Of a DNA stretch of 64,000 nucleotides, positions 17,369 through 27,345 are shown piece by piece. Each line of letters starts with the position of its first letter. The stretch's first letter is position 1. The DNA is from Eubacteriales bacterium (GTDB lineage: Bacteria > Bacillota > Clostridia > Lachnospirales > Lachnospiraceae). The stretch is taken from NCBI GenBank assembly GCA_030537935.1, contig JAUNUY010000004.1, forward strand, positions 64,277-128,276, given 5' to 3'. The notes under the pieces were generated by a model, which saw only the letters and a list, made by a program, of their open reading frames with translations, made no database searches and was not told where the DNA came from. Both the position numbers and the translations under genes were made by a program.

Positions 17369-20257
17369 ATGAAACATTATCGGACCGAATATGAGTGCCC
17401 GCTGCCGGATATCGGTGCAACGGGGCACGTACTGACCCATGAGGATACCGGTGCGACAGTCGTTCTGGTAGATACGGATGATGAGAACAAAGTCTTTACC
17501 ATCGGTTTTCGGACACCGCCGGAAGATGGCACCGGTGTGGCGCATATACTGGAGCACAGTGTACTCTGCGGTTCCGAACGCTATCCGCTGAAGGATCCGT
17601 TTGTCGAGCTGGTCAAAGGTTCGCTCAATACCTTTTTGAATGCGATGACCTTTCCGGATAAAACCATCTATCCGGTGGCGAGCATGAACGACAAAGATTT
17701 TAAAAATTTGATGGCGGTCTATCTGGATGCCGTCTTTTTTCCGAATATCTATAAAAAGCCGGAAATCTTCAAGCAGGAGGGATGGCACTATCATCTGGAG
17801 AAGCCGGATGATCCCCTGACCATCAACGGCGTCGTCTACAACGAGATGAAGGGCGTCTATTCCCTACCGGACGGCGTGATGGAGGAAAAAATCATGGCTG
17901 CCCTGTTCCGGGATACGCAGTATGGCGTGTCCTCCGGCGGGGATCCGGAAGAGATTCCGAACTTAACCTATGAGGCCTTTACGGATTTTCACCGGCGGTA
18001 TTATCATCCGTCCAATGCCTACATCATCCTTTACGGTAGGATGGATTTTGAAGAGCGGTTGGCGTATATCCATCGGGAATACCTTTCCCGATTTAAGCAT
18101 CGGGCACCGGATTCGGCACTGCGGTTGCAGGCACCGGCGGATGCGCCCGTGCGGGACAGTTTTCCGTATTCGGTTGCGGAACGGGAAACCGGTGAGAACG
18201 GCGGTTATTACAGTTACAGTACCGTCATCGATAACGGTGACGACCTCATGCTGCAAATGGCCATGGATGCCGTCAGCTATGCCCTCATCAATGCCTCCGG
18301 CAGTCGAGTGCGAAAAGGTCTGATTGATGCCGGATTGGCAAGTGATGTCCGTGCGGATACGGAAACCTGTGTTCGGCAGCCGTTTTTCACGATCACGGCG
18401 AAAGAAGGTCGCCCGGGTGCACGGGATGAATTTGAAGAGACGGTCAATCGTTTGATTCGTGAAGAAATCAAGCGTGGTCTGGACCAGGATGCCTTGCTGG
18501 CGGCGGTCAACCAATATGAATTTCGGTTTAAGGAAGCCGATTATGGCGGGGCACCGAAGGGGCTCTTTTACATGATGGCCATTTTTGACGGTTTGTTGTA
18601 TGACAAACAGGCGGCTTTCCTACATCTGAATCGGGGCGATATATATGACCGACTGCGGGCAAAGATCGGCACCGGCTACTTTGAAGCGTTGACGCAAACA
18701 TATATCCTGGACAATCCCGCAAAGGCCATTTTAGCGGCAGACCCCGTCCCCGGCCTGACGGCGAAACGGGATGCGGCATTGGCGGAGCAACTGGCACAGA
18801 CCAAGGCGTCCCTATCTCCGGAAGAGATTGAGGTCTTGGTGGCGGAGACGGCAAAGTTGAAGCGCTTCCAGACCGCACCGAGTACGCCGGAACAGTTGGC
18901 AACACTGCCCAAGTTGGCGCGTGGCGATTTGGGTACGGCCATTCAACCTTTGCGGAATGAAATGGTGGAACAGTCGGGCTTGTCGGTACTTCATCATGAT
19001 TATCCAACCAACGGTTTGGCCTACCTGCATATGGATTTCGCCGTGGACGCGGCAACCGTTGATCCGTCCCTATTACAATGTTTGACGGCTGTGCTCGGTA
19101 AAGTGGATACGGCACACTATTCGTATGCGGATTTGAGTAATGCCGTCTATATCAATACCGGTGGCATCTCCGTCCATGTTCGGGTTATTGAAGACGTATC
19201 CTCCCGAGTACGGATGTTTTTGGCGCTCTCGGCAAGTTGTGTAGCGGACAAGGTGCAGGAGACCGTCGGTTACATGGCGGAAATTCTGCAATCCAGCCGC
19301 TTTACGGATACGGCGCGTCTCAACGACCTCTTACGGGAGTTTCGCACGAAGCAGACCATGAGCATTAATGCGGGCGGTCACGTGGCGGCAGCGGCCCGTG
19401 CGGCGTCGGGCGGTTCCGCCGTGGCGCGATTGAAGGACGCATTGAGCGGCGTAGCCTATCTGGATTGTCTGAACAGGTATGAAGATACGGCAGCGGTCGA
19501 GCAGCTGGCGGACATCCTGACGGACTTGAAGCATGCCATTCCAGCGCGGGATCGGATGCTCCTACATTGTACCGGTACACGTGCCGATGCGGAGCATTTC
19601 GCGACAGCCGTCGCGTCATCATTTGCGGATTTGCCGACGGTGGGGACACCGGCGGCGGATTATACTATGACACCGCATGCGGTCGCCGAAGGGATTCGGA
19701 CCTCGTCCATGATTCAATTTGTTGCCCGCAGCGGCAACTTCAAGCGTGCCGGTCTACCTTATACGGGGCGTTTGAAAATTCTGGAGAGTCTGCTTTCGTA
19801 TGAATATCTTTGGGAGAATATCCGGGTGCAGGGCGGTGCATACGGTTGTATGAGCAGTTTTGCCCGAAACGGTGATGCCTATCTGGTCTCATACCGCGAT
19901 CCGAAACTCCGGGAGACAAATGCCGTTTACGAGGCACTGCCTGAATGGTTGGAAAAATTCGAGGCGGACGAGGAGACCATGTTGAAATATATTATCGGCG
20001 CATTGAGTAAGACGGATCAGCCGTTGACGGCACGGCAGGCGGGGTTGCGTTCATTCTCCGCATGGTTACAAGGTCTGGCGGAAGCGGATTTGCAGCAGGC
20101 ACGGGATGAGATTCTGTGCTGTAAGGCGGAAGACATCCGAGCCTGTGCGGCCTATGTACGGGCATTGCTGGCAGATGGCGGCTTCTGTGTGATCGGCAAT
20201 GAAAATGCGGTCAACGAGGCAGCGGACCTCTTCCGAGAAAGAAGGAATCTCTCATGA
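17369..20257 (+). CDS. M16C insulinase-family metallopeptidase (presequence-protease-like)
   Basis: 962 residues, typical of M16C peptidases that form a closed chamber degrading short peptides. The inverted zinc motif HxxEH is seen as HILEH (about 58-62), with the third ligand glutamate in NEMKG (about 158). The C-terminal half carries the paired non-catalytic domains with the R/Y segment (GGAYGC) that orients substrate. No signal peptide, so it is cytoplasmic. GGAGG stands 5 nt before the ATG; a GTG two codons upstream is an unlikely start. The stop overlaps era (ATGA). Confidence 0.92.
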   Translation: MKHYRTEYECPLPDIGATGHVLTHEDTGATVVLVDTDDENKVFTIGFRTPPEDGTGVAHILEHSVLCGSERYPLKDPFVELVKGSLNTFLNAMTFPDKTIYPVASMNDKDFKNLMAVYLDAVFFPNIYKKPEIFKQEGWHYHLEKPDDPLTINGVVYNEMKGVYSLPDGVMEEKIMAALFRDTQYGVSSGGDPEEIPNLTYEAFTDFHRRYYHPSNAYIILYGRMDFEERLAYIHREYLSRFKHRAPDSALRLQAPADAPVRDSFPYSVAERETGENGGYYSYSTVIDNGDDLMLQMAMDAVSYALINASGSRVRKGLIDAGLASDVRADTETCVRQPFFTITAKEGRPGARDEFEETVNRLIREEIKRGLDQDALLAAVNQYEFRFKEADYGGAPKGLFYMMAIFDGLLYDKQAAFLHLNRGDIYDRLRAKIGTGYFEALTQTYILDNPAKAILAADPVPGLTAKRDAALAEQLAQTKASLSPEEIEVLVAETAKLKRFQTAPSTPEQLATLPKLARGDLGTAIQPLRNEMVEQSGLSVLHHDYPTNGLAYLHMDFAVDAATVDPSLLQCLTAVLGKVDTAHYSYADLSNAVYINTGGISVHVRVIEDVSSRVRMFLALSASCVADKVQETVGYMAEILQSSRFTDTARLNDLLREFRTKQTMSINAGGHVAAAARAASGGSAVARLKDALSGVAYLDCLNRYEDTAAVEQLADILTDLKHAIPARDRMLLHCTGTRADAEHFATAVASSFADLPTVGTPAADYTMTPHAVAEGIRTSSMIQFVARSGNFKRAGLPYTGRLKILESLLSYEYLWENIRVQGGAYGCMSSFARNGDAYLVSYRDPKLRETNAVYEALPEWLEKFEADEETMLKYIIGALSKTDQPLTARQAGLRSFSAWLQGLAEADLQQARDEILCCKAEDIRACAAYVRALLADGGFCVIGNENAVNEAADLFRERRNLS

Positions 20258-21141
20258 AATCAGGATTTGTAGCCATCATCGGCCGCTCCAATGTCGGCAA
20301 GTCGACATTGCTCAATACGGTCATCGGCGAGAAGGTCGCTATTACTGCGGGCAAGGCCCAGACGACGCGGCATCGGATTCAGGCCGTTTATACGGATGAA
20401 CGGGGACAGATTATTTTTCTGGATACACCGGGTCTGCATAAGGCGCGAAATAAGCTAGGTGACCACATGGTCAAGGTGGCGAAGCGAACATTGGATGACG
20501 CGGATGTCATCCTCTGGGTCGTCGAGCCGGATCGACAGCCCGGACGGGGTGATAAGGCGGTCGGAGAGCTCTTGGAGAAAGCGGGCGTTCCCGTTATATT
20601 GGTCGTCAATAAGATGGATAAAGTCGACCATGGAGAGCTGCTTGAGCGAATAGATACCTATTACGAGGCGTTTGCTCCGGATGAAATCATACCGCTTTCC
20701 GCCTTGAACGGTAAGAACATTGAACGGTTAAAAGACTTGTTGTTTGACTATTTTGAAGAAGGGCCGCTCTATTATGATGCGGACACGTTGACGGATCAGT
20801 CGGTGAAGCAGTTGGCGGCGGAGTATGTTCGCGAGAAAGCCATGCGTTTTTTGCAAGAGGAATTACCGCACGGTGTGACCGTGTACGTGGATCAAATGAA
20901 AAAACGTAAGGGGCGGAATCTTTGGGACGTGGACGCGACTCTCGTTTGCGAGCGGGCATCTCATAAGGGGATGATTATCGGTAAGCAGGGGGCGATGTTG
21001 AAAAAAATCGGCAAGCATGCACGGGCGGATATCGAGCAGTTGCTGGACGGCAAGGTGAATCTGAAGCTGTGGGTCAAGGTACGGAAGGATTGGCGAAACG
21101 ACGAGTTTTCGATTCGGGACTTCGGATACGAGGAGAAGTAG
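20254..21141 (+). CDS. era: GTPase Era
   Basis: 295 residues; binds the 3' end of 16S rRNA and helps 30S assembly. G1 GRSNVGKS (10-17), G3 DTPG, G4 NKMD, then a C-terminal KH RNA-binding domain with the GKQG loop (IIGKQGAMLKKIG). The start overlaps the upstream stop by 4 bp; recO follows, an order common in Bacillota. Confidence 0.96.
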   Translation: MKSGFVAIIGRSNVGKSTLLNTVIGEKVAITAGKAQTTRHRIQAVYTDERGQIIFLDTPGLHKARNKLGDHMVKVAKRTLDDADVILWVVEPDRQPGRGDKAVGELLEKAGVPVILVVNKMDKVDHGELLERIDTYYEAFAPDEIIPLSALNGKNIERLKDLLFDYFEEGPLYYDADTLTDQSVKQLAAEYVREKAMRFLQEELPHGVTVYVDQMKKRKGRNLWDVDATLVCERASHKGMIIGKQGAMLKKIGKHARADIEQLLDGKVNLKLWVKVRKDWRNDEFSIRDFGYEEK

Positions 21142-21159
21142 TGACGGAGGGGAGAGGCC

Positions 21160-21906
21160 ATGTCGGATATGCGCGTGACGGGCATGATTACGTCGGTTAT
21201 GAAAATCGGCGAATACGATCGGCGTATCGTGTTACTGACCAAAGAAGTCGGTCGAATATCGGCTTTCGTGCGCAATGCCCGACGGCCCAACAGTCCGTTT
21301 CTGGCCGCTTCGGCACCGTTTGTTACCGGCGTATTTTATCTGTATCGCGGACGGGACAGTTACAGTGTACGGGAGATAGAGGTACGGGAGTATTTCAGCG
21401 AATTATCCGCGGATATCGAGCGAACCTATTACGGCTTGTATTTTCTGGACGTTGCGAACTTTTATACCCGTGAGAATAATCATGAGGCCCCGACGTTGTA
21501 CTTAGTGTTTCGAGCCTTGGCAGCCTTACGTGCGGGGGAGATGGCGCCGGCCCTCGTTCGTGCGGTGTTTGAGCTGCGGATGCTGACGGTACATGGAGAA
21601 TATCCATATTTGGCGCGCTTTATGGACACGAAGGAACCGGTCGATGACCGACCCGTGTACGGTTTTAATTTGCGTAAGGACGGCTTGGTGGCACAAGGTG
21701 GTCGGCAGCTTCAAAAGGCGACCGTCCGAGCCATGGATTACGTCATCCGGACCGACGGTGCGGCCGTGTTTTCATTCGCTGTCAGTGAGTCGGTGGAGCG
21801 GGAGTTCACGGGGTTGATAACGGACTATTTCCGCTATAAAACCGGTCATGAGTTTAAGAGTCTGGCGGCACTCTCCTGGTTACAGGGACCGTCGAGTGAG
21901 GCGTGA
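21160..21906 (+). CDS. recO: DNA repair protein RecO
   Basis: 248 residues with the N-terminal OB-fold (VTGMITSVMKIGEYDRRIVLL, first part only) and a helical C-terminal domain. RecO acts with RecR to load RecA on single-stranded DNA. The four cysteines that bind zinc in many RecO proteins are not visible in the C-terminal part, so this may be a zinc-less version. Ribosome site GGGGAG precedes the ATG. A terminator follows. Confidence 0.9.
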   Translation: MSDMRVTGMITSVMKIGEYDRRIVLLTKEVGRISAFVRNARRPNSPFLAASAPFVTGVFYLYRGRDSYSVREIEVREYFSELSADIERTYYGLYFLDVANFYTRENNHEAPTLYLVFRALAALRAGEMAPALVRAVFELRMLTVHGEYPYLARFMDTKEPVDDRPVYGFNLRKDGLVAQGGRQLQKATVRAMDYVIRTDGAAVFSFAVSESVEREFTGLITDYFRYKTGHEFKSLAALSWLQGPSSEA

Positions 21907-21923
21907 CGGCGGATATATGGATC

Positions 21924-21969
21924 AAAGGTGTCGGCGAGGCGTACACGGACCTCCCCGACACCTTTTGTA
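21924..21969 (+). terminator. Terminator after recO
   Basis: AAAGGTGTCGG (21924-21934) pairs with CCGACACCTTT (21955-21965), with an inner GAGG/CCTC pair, followed by TTGTAT. Confidence 0.85.
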
Positions 21970-22234
21970 TGAAGCCGGTGCGGATGTTTATAGAATATGA
22001 CGGGCGATTTATCGAAGACATGGCGAATCAAATCGTAGGATGATAACTGAGATAAAGAATCGGCAATCAGATAGCAGAAAATACCGGGACAGAAGATGCA
22101 TGGTATTTCGTACATAAGGGGCATGTGATTCAAAAATAAACGGCATGTATCTCTATAGACGGAGACGTTTCGGCACCAAGGTATTGCCCCTGTTTTTTAA
22201 CAAGGACAGAACGGGTTTGCCTGCCCGTATCATC
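21970..22234. other. Non-coding stretch between recO and glyS
   Basis: About 265 bp without a credible gene. I looked for a T-box leader ahead of the tRNA synthetase gene and saw no T-box consensus or antiterminator; only a short ACGGG/CCCGT hairpin near 22211-22228. Confidence 0.6.
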
Positions 22235-22263
22235 TTGAAAAAAAGGTGAAAATGTAGTATTAT
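22235..22263 (+). promoter_or_regulatory. Promoter of glyS
   Basis: TTGAAA (22235-22240), 17-bp spacer, TATTAT (22258-22263), about 38 nt before the glyS start. Confidence 0.75.
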
Positions 22264-22301
22264 TAAGGGCAGAGTGTTGTGAAGATGGAGGAAACATACA
22301 G

Positions 22302-23687
22302 ATGAAGACTATGGATAAAATCGTGGCGTTGGCAAAAGGTCGCGGATTCGTATATCAAGGCTCCGAAATCTACGGCGGTCTGGCGAATACGTGGGACTAC
22401 GGGAACCTGGGCGTCGAGTTGAAGAATAACATCAAACGTGCTTGGTGGAAGAAGTTCGTACAGGAGCATCCGAATAACGTGGGTGTGGACTGTGCTATTT
22501 TCATGAATCCGCAGACGTGGGTGGCATCGGGCCATCTGGGCGGTTTCAGCGATCCGCTGATGGATTGTAAGGATTGCCACGAGCGTTTTCGTGCGGACAA
22601 GGTTATTGAGGACTACTGTGCGGAAAACGATATCCATGTCGACGGTGCGGTGGATGCATGGTCTCAAGATGAGATGGAGGCCTTTATCGAGAAGAACGGC
22701 GTCGGTTGTCCGACATGCGGAAAACATGACTGGACGGCCATTCGTTCATTCAACCTGATGTTTAAAACCTTTCAAGGTGTTACCGAGGATGCGCAAAACA
22801 CGATTTACTTGCGTCCGGAGACGGCACAGGGTATCTTCGTCAACTTTAAGAACGTACAACGCACCTCCCGCAAGAAGATTCCGTTCGGCATCGGTCAGAT
22901 CGGCAAGTCATTCAGAAACGAGATTACGCCGGGGAACTTTACTTTCCGGACTCGTGAATTTGAGCAGATGGAACTGCAGTTCTTCTGTGAGCCGGGAACG
23001 GATCTGGAGTGGTTCAAATATTGGAAGCAATTTTGCATTGACTGGTTGATGAACTTGGGTCTGCCGGAGGATGAAATTCGCGTTCGCGACCATGACAAGG
23101 ACGAATTGTCATTTTACTCCGTGGCGACAACGGACATTGAGTTCCTCTTTCCCTTCGGATGGGGTGAGCTCTGGGGCGTGGCGGACCGGACCGATTATGA
23201 TTTGAATCAGCACATGAAGGAATCCGGTGTAGACATGACGTATTTCGATGATGTCAAGCAGGAGCGCTACGTACCGTATGTTATCGAGCCGTCTTTGGGG
23301 GCCGACCGCGTGACGCTGGCATTTCTCTGTTCCGCTTATGATGAGGAAGAACTGGAAAACGGTGAAACCCGGACCGTGTTGCGTTTTCACCCGGCCATTG
23401 CACCGGTGAAGGTGGCGATTTTACCGCTGTCCAAAAAGTTGAGTGAACCGGCAACGGCCATCTACATGGATCTCGTGAAGGAGTTCAATTGTGAGTATGA
23501 CGACCGCGGTAACATCGGTAAACGGTATCGCCGGCAGGATGAAATCGGTACGCCGTACTGCGTAACCTATGACTTCGAGTCGGCGGAAGACGGTTGCGTG
23601 ACCGTCCGTGAGCGCGACAGTATGGCACAGGAGCGCATTAAAATCAGTGCATTGAAAGATTATTTTATCGAGAAATTAAAATACTAA
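22302..23687 (+). CDS. glyS: Glycyl-tRNA synthetase, homodimeric type
   Basis: 461 residues, the single-chain class II type (as in Bacillota and archaea-like lineages), not the alpha2beta2 type. Motif 2 appears as FRNEITP near 205, motif 3 near the [10 protein letters not shown] segment, and the C-terminal anticodon-binding domain starts about [10 protein letters not shown]. It charges tRNA-Gly with glycine using ATP. GGAGG lies 11 nt before the ATG. It has its own promoter and terminator. Confidence 0.95.
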   Translation: MKTMDKIVALAKGRGFVYQGSEIYGGLANTWDYGNLGVELKNNIKRAWWKKFVQEHPNNVGVDCAIFMNPQTWVASGHLGGFSDPLMDCKDCHERFRADKVIEDYCAENDIHVDGAVDAWSQDEMEAFIEKNGVGCPTCGKHDWTAIRSFNLMFKTFQGVTEDAQNTIYLRPETAQGIFVNFKNVQRTSRKKIPFGIGQIGKSFRNEITPGNFTFRTREFEQMELQFFCEPGTDLEWFKYWKQFCIDWLMNLGLPEDEIRVRDHDKDELSFYSVATTDIEFLFPFGWGELWGVADRTDYDLNQHMKESGVDMTYFDDVKQERYVPYVIEPSLGADRVTLAFLCSAYDEEELENGETRTVLRFHPAIAPVKVAILPLSKKLSEPATAIYMDLVKEFNCEYDDRGNIGKRYRRQDEIGTPYCVTYDFESAEDGCVTVRERDSMAQERIKISALKDYFIEKLKY

Positions 23688-23692
23688 TCATA

Positions 23693-23722
23693 AACACCCG
23701 GCGCAGTCTGCCGGGTTGTTTT
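23693..23722 (+). terminator. Terminator after glyS
   Basis: AACACCCGGC pairs with GCCGGGTTGTT with one bulge around a GCAGTCT loop; T-rich end. Confidence 0.85.
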
Positions 23723-23747
23723 GTGAAAACCGGCGAAAGGGCAGGTT

Positions 23748-25139
23748 ATGAAACAATTTGATTTAGAACATAAAATACATATTTTTTTCTCCGGCATCGG
23801 GGGTATCAGCATGAGCGGGATGGCACATCTGTTGTTGGACCGCGGTTTTCAACTGAGCGGGTCGGACACCATGAAATCGGATTTGACGGTCGCCTTGGTC
23901 CGGGAGGGAGCAAAGATATACTACGGACAGTCCCCGGAAAATATTACGGAAGACATTGATTTGGTCGTCCATTCGGCGGCGATACACCGGGATAATCCCG
24001 AGCTCATGCGAGCAGAAGCCATGGGATTGCCGATTATGACGCGGGCGGAATTTCTCGGTGCATTGATGGCCAACTATGAGATTGCCATCGGCATTTCCGG
24101 GACGCACGGCAAGACGACGACGACCTCCATGGTCAGCGACATCTTTCTTTCGGCGGGTCTGAATCCGACCATCAGCGTGGGCGGTATCATGCCGAGCTTT
24201 GGCGGCAATTTCAAAATCGGCGGGTCGAAATATTTTATTACGGAGGCCTGCGAGTATACGAACAGTTTTTGGTCTTTTTATCCGGATTGTGCCGTTATCC
24301 TCAACTGCGAGTTGGACCACACGGACTTTTTCAAGGATGAGGAAGATTTCCGGGCATCATTTCGCCGTTATGCACAGAATGTCCGCCCGGGCGGTAAGGT
24401 AATTATCCATCGTGCGATTCGGGATATCGACTATTTTAAAAATCCGTCGGCGACGATGATTACTTTCGGCGTGGAAGACAATGCCGACTACTGTGCGAAA
24501 AACGTGCGGGGGGATGCCGCCGGACAAACTTTCGACTTGTATCGGAAAGGGACTTTCATCGAGCAGGTCCGCTTGAATATGCCGGGGGCGTACAATGTAC
24601 CCAATGCATTGGCTGCCATTGCCGCGGCAATGGAATACGGCCTGCCTTTGGATGTCATCCTGCTCACCTTGTCCCGCTTTCATTGTGCACAACGACGGTT
24701 TGAAATTCTGGGTGAGACCAACGGCGTGACGGTTATCAGCGAGTTCGCCCACCATCCGACCGCCATTCGTTATGCGCTGGAAACGGCACGGTTATTGCAA
24801 CCGAAAAAGCTCTGGACGGTATTTCAGCCGCACGCCTATTCCCGTACAAAGGAATTTTTACATGAATTTGCCGACGTCCTTTCGGCATCTGATGCGGTCG
24901 TGTTGGTACCGATTTATGCCGCCAGAGAGGTCAATACCTATAATATCTATTCCGAGGACATCGCCCGGATTCTGAAAGACAACGGCGTGGAGACCTATTG
25001 CTGTGGCGGTTTCGGTGAAGCGGAGGATGTCATCCTCACCCATGCCCGACCGGGGGATGCGGTGATGGCCATGGGCGGCGGTGATATCGATAAGGTGGCA
25101 AAGGATTTGATGGGCATCGGTTATACACATGGGAATTAA
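23748..25139 (+). CDS. murC: UDP-N-acetylmuramate--L-alanine ligase
   Basis: 463 residues; adds L-alanine to UDP-MurNAc, the first peptide step of peptidoglycan synthesis. N-terminal Rossmann domain with GIGGISMSGMA, central ATPase with P-loop GTHGKTTTT (about 117-125), ELDHTDFF and the C-terminal domain with EFAHHPTAIRY. Where most MurC proteins have a DDYGHHP-like segment this one reads SEFAHHP, a small divergence. It stands alone, away from a dcw cluster, with AAAGGGCAGG as ribosome site. Confidence 0.93.
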   Translation: MKQFDLEHKIHIFFSGIGGISMSGMAHLLLDRGFQLSGSDTMKSDLTVALVREGAKIYYGQSPENITEDIDLVVHSAAIHRDNPELMRAEAMGLPIMTRAEFLGALMANYEIAIGISGTHGKTTTTSMVSDIFLSAGLNPTISVGGIMPSFGGNFKIGGSKYFITEACEYTNSFWSFYPDCAVILNCELDHTDFFKDEEDFRASFRRYAQNVRPGGKVIIHRAIRDIDYFKNPSATMITFGVEDNADYCAKNVRGDAAGQTFDLYRKGTFIEQVRLNMPGAYNVPNALAAIAAAMEYGLPLDVILLTLSRFHCAQRRFEILGETNGVTVISEFAHHPTAIRYALETARLLQPKKLWTVFQPHAYSRTKEFLHEFADVLSASDAVVLVPIYAAREVNTYNIYSEDIARILKDNGVETYCCGGFGEAEDVILTHARPGDAVMAMGGGDIDKVAKDLMGIGYTHGN

Positions 25140-25143
25140 AGTG

Positions 25144-25163
25144 TGTGGATAAAATGTGTATAA
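25144..25163. promoter_or_regulatory. Two DnaA boxes upstream of dnaD-dnaI
   Basis: TGTGGATAA (25144-25152; reverse complement TTATCCACA, perfect) and TGTGTATAA (25155-25163; TTATACACA, allowed variant), same orientation, 11 bp apart. They lie just upstream of the promoter of the replication-initiation genes. Confidence 0.75.
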
Positions 25164-25190
25164 AGTTGTGAATCGGTTTCCGTCCGGATA

Positions 25191-25199
25191 TGCTATAAT
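25191..25199 (+). promoter_or_regulatory. Extended -10 promoter of the dnaD-dnaI operon
   Basis: TGCTATAAT, a perfect extended -10; no good -35 hexamer at the normal distance. Start codon follows 30 nt later. Confidence 0.65.
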
Positions 25200-25228
25200 A
25201 TGAACGGAACGGACAGGAGAGAATGATT

Positions 25229-26320
25229 ATGACACTGAAAGTAAACAGAAACGGACGGAACGATTACACGGATATTCATAATGTATTTATCGACCATTTC
25301 ATGGAGCCGGCAAGCGGAGAATATGTCAAAGTCTACCTGATGTTATTGCGGTTACATAACGATAAACAGATGGAATTGAGTGTCAAGGCGATTGCAGATC
25401 GTTTGGAATTGACGCAGAACAAGGTGATTTCCGCCCTGCAATATTGGGAAACGACGGGGTTGCTTACACTGGAATATCAGGGGGGTCAACTCTGTGCCAT
25501 TACGATGCTCGAGCGGATTGAAGACGCACTGAAAGGGCCGGCGGATTCACCGGTTGATAGGCAACCGGCCCGTCGGTCAGGCGAGCCGGAGCGGGAGACT
25601 GCCCCGGCCACATCGGAGTCGGTACGTGAGCCGGTGCCTGCGCCGGAGTCGGTGGACTTCAGCAAGGACGACTTGTCGGCCTTTGCCAGCCGGAGTGAGG
25701 TGCGTCTGATGTTGATGGCCATTGCCCGCTATCTGGGGCATACCCTTTCGTCGATGGAGTTACAACGTTTTTTGTATATGCATGAGGTGCTTTCTTTACC
25801 GATATCGGTCATCGAGTTTCTGGTGGAAGAATGCGTATCGGCAGAGCACAGCAGCATTCATTACATGACGAAGGTTGCCGTGGATTTGGCGGAAAACGGT
25901 GTACGAACCGTCGAAGATGCCCGGATACATCTGCACATCAAACCTAAGACGTACTATCGGATTATGAATGCCCTCGGACTGCGGAACAAGGTGACGCCGG
26001 CACAGGAAAAATATTTCAAGCGGTGGTTGGACGGCTTTGATGAAGCGTTGGTTCTGGAGGCCTGCAACCGGACCGTATTGAATTCAAACGGTGCCAACCT
26101 GAAATATACGGACACCATCTTAAAGGGATGGCAGAAGGCCGGCATCCATACCTTACAGGACGTGGCGGATGAGGATGTGAAGTGGGCTGAAAAACGACGG
26201 ACGGAGAAACGCGGTGATGTCGGTAAACCGTCGAGCAAGTTGGAAAAGTACCTGAATTTTCCGCAGCGGGAGAAAGATTACCGGCGGGAAGAGATGGAAC
26301 TGTTGCTGAGAGATATGTGA
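25229..26320 (+). CDS. DnaD-domain replication initiation protein
   Basis: 363 residues. An N-terminal winged-helix part (about 20-95) is followed by a Pro/Glu-rich linker (about 105-150) and two helical DnaD-like modules (about 155-225 and 235-295). In Bacillota such DnaB/DnaD proteins remodel DnaA-bound origins and recruit the helicase loader. The adjacent DnaI-like gene supports this role. AGGAG is 9 nt before the ATG at 25229 and only 3 nt before the ATG at 25223, so I prefer the second. DnaA boxes upstream suggest control by the initiator itself. Confidence 0.85.
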   Translation: MTLKVNRNGRNDYTDIHNVFIDHFMEPASGEYVKVYLMLLRLHNDKQMELSVKAIADRLELTQNKVISALQYWETTGLLTLEYQGGQLCAITMLERIEDALKGPADSPVDRQPARRSGEPERETAPATSESVREPVPAPESVDFSKDDLSAFASRSEVRLMLMAIARYLGHTLSSMELQRFLYMHEVLSLPISVIEFLVEECVSAEHSSIHYMTKVAVDLAENGVRTVEDARIHLHIKPKTYYRIMNALGLRNKVTPAQEKYFKRWLDGFDEALVLEACNRTVLNSNGANLKYTDTILKGWQKAGIHTLQDVADEDVKWAEKRRTEKRGDVGKPSSKLEKYLNFPQREKDYRREEMELLLRDM

Positions 26321-26321
26321 T

Positions 26322-27302
26322 ATGAAACTGGATAAGACAATCTTGGATAAGATGCAACGGATCTATTCCTTACGACAGAACGAATCCCTGCGCCGCGTTC
26401 GGGCGCGGGAGGCGGCCCTTCGAGAGCAATTTCCGCGGCTGCATGAAATTCGGCAACGGGTGGCAACAATCTATACGGAGCAAATGCGTGCCCGCATTTG
26501 CGGAGAGGTTTCAGATGCACGGGCTGAAGAGTTGGCGGCTCTTCGTATGGAGGAAGAGGCCATTCTCGAAAAAGCGGGGTTGGAACCGGATTACGAGCGA
26601 CATCTCTATCAATGTCCCGACTGTATGGATACCGGGCGCTTGCGGGACGGTCGGGATTGTCGTTGCCGTACGTCGGTGTTTCGGCAGGCCATCTATGAGG
26701 CAACGGCATTTTCGCATCTTCTGGAACGACAGAACTTTGAACGGTTCCGCTACGATTTCTATGACGACAGAGAATCTTCGGTACAAACCGCAAACGGTTG
26801 GATTACACCAAGACAAAATATGGAAAACATCGTCCGACGATTGATGTCCTACGTTGCGGAATACCGGACGACGGAACAGTTCAATTTGTTTATCATGGGC
26901 GAGGTCGGCGTCGGCAAGACCTATCTGGTCAGTGCCCTGGCCAATCTGTTTATCGACCGGGGTATCTACGTCAGCTATATCTCCGCTGTAAGAATGCGGC
27001 AGGTATTGGGTGATTTCAACGGGCCGGACAACTATCCGGATGAATGGCATGATATGCACGAGGCGGAAATTCTGATCATTGACGATCTGGGTGTGGAGAT
27101 GCATCAGGTTCATTCGCTGAGTTGTTTTCAGGAATTAATAGATAAACGAATCAATGCACATCGGCCGACCGTCTTTACGACGAATCTGTCCTGGGATAAT
27201 ATCCGGGATCGGTATTCGGAGCGTTTTAGCAGTCGGCTGCACGGAACGGCACGCTTTTACAGGATTTACGGACGGGATTTGCGTGTTGAGACCGGACAAT
27301 AA
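26322..27302 (+). CDS. dnaI: DnaC/DnaI-like helicase loader ATPase
   Basis: 326 residues: an N-terminal helical and cysteine-bearing part (CPDC near 97-100, CRC near 112-114, probably a zinc site) as in helicase-loading DnaI, then an AAA+ domain with Walker A GEVGVGKT (about 192-199) and Walker B ILIIDDLG (about 249-256), and an arginine-finger region RYSERFSSRL. It should load the DnaB-type helicase at the origin. It begins 1 nt after the DnaD-like gene's stop. Confidence 0.88.
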   Translation: MKLDKTILDKMQRIYSLRQNESLRRVRAREAALREQFPRLHEIRQRVATIYTEQMRARICGEVSDARAEELAALRMEEEAILEKAGLEPDYERHLYQCPDCMDTGRLRDGRDCRCRTSVFRQAIYEATAFSHLLERQNFERFRYDFYDDRESSVQTANGWITPRQNMENIVRRLMSYVAEYRTTEQFNLFIMGEVGVGKTYLVSALANLFIDRGIYVSYISAVRMRQVLGDFNGPDNYPDEWHDMHEAEILIIDDLGVEMHQVHSLSCFQELIDKRINAHRPTVFTTNLSWDNIRDRYSERFSSRLHGTARFYRIYGRDLRVETGQ

Positions 27303-27345
27303 AATGAAGGACGCAGGTTACGCATACACAGAGAAAGGAGCGTTG

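Noticed and set aside
21970..22301. T-box leader for glyS
   Set aside because: No T-box consensus, specifier loop or antiterminator pair was found; a normal promoter lies close to the gene.
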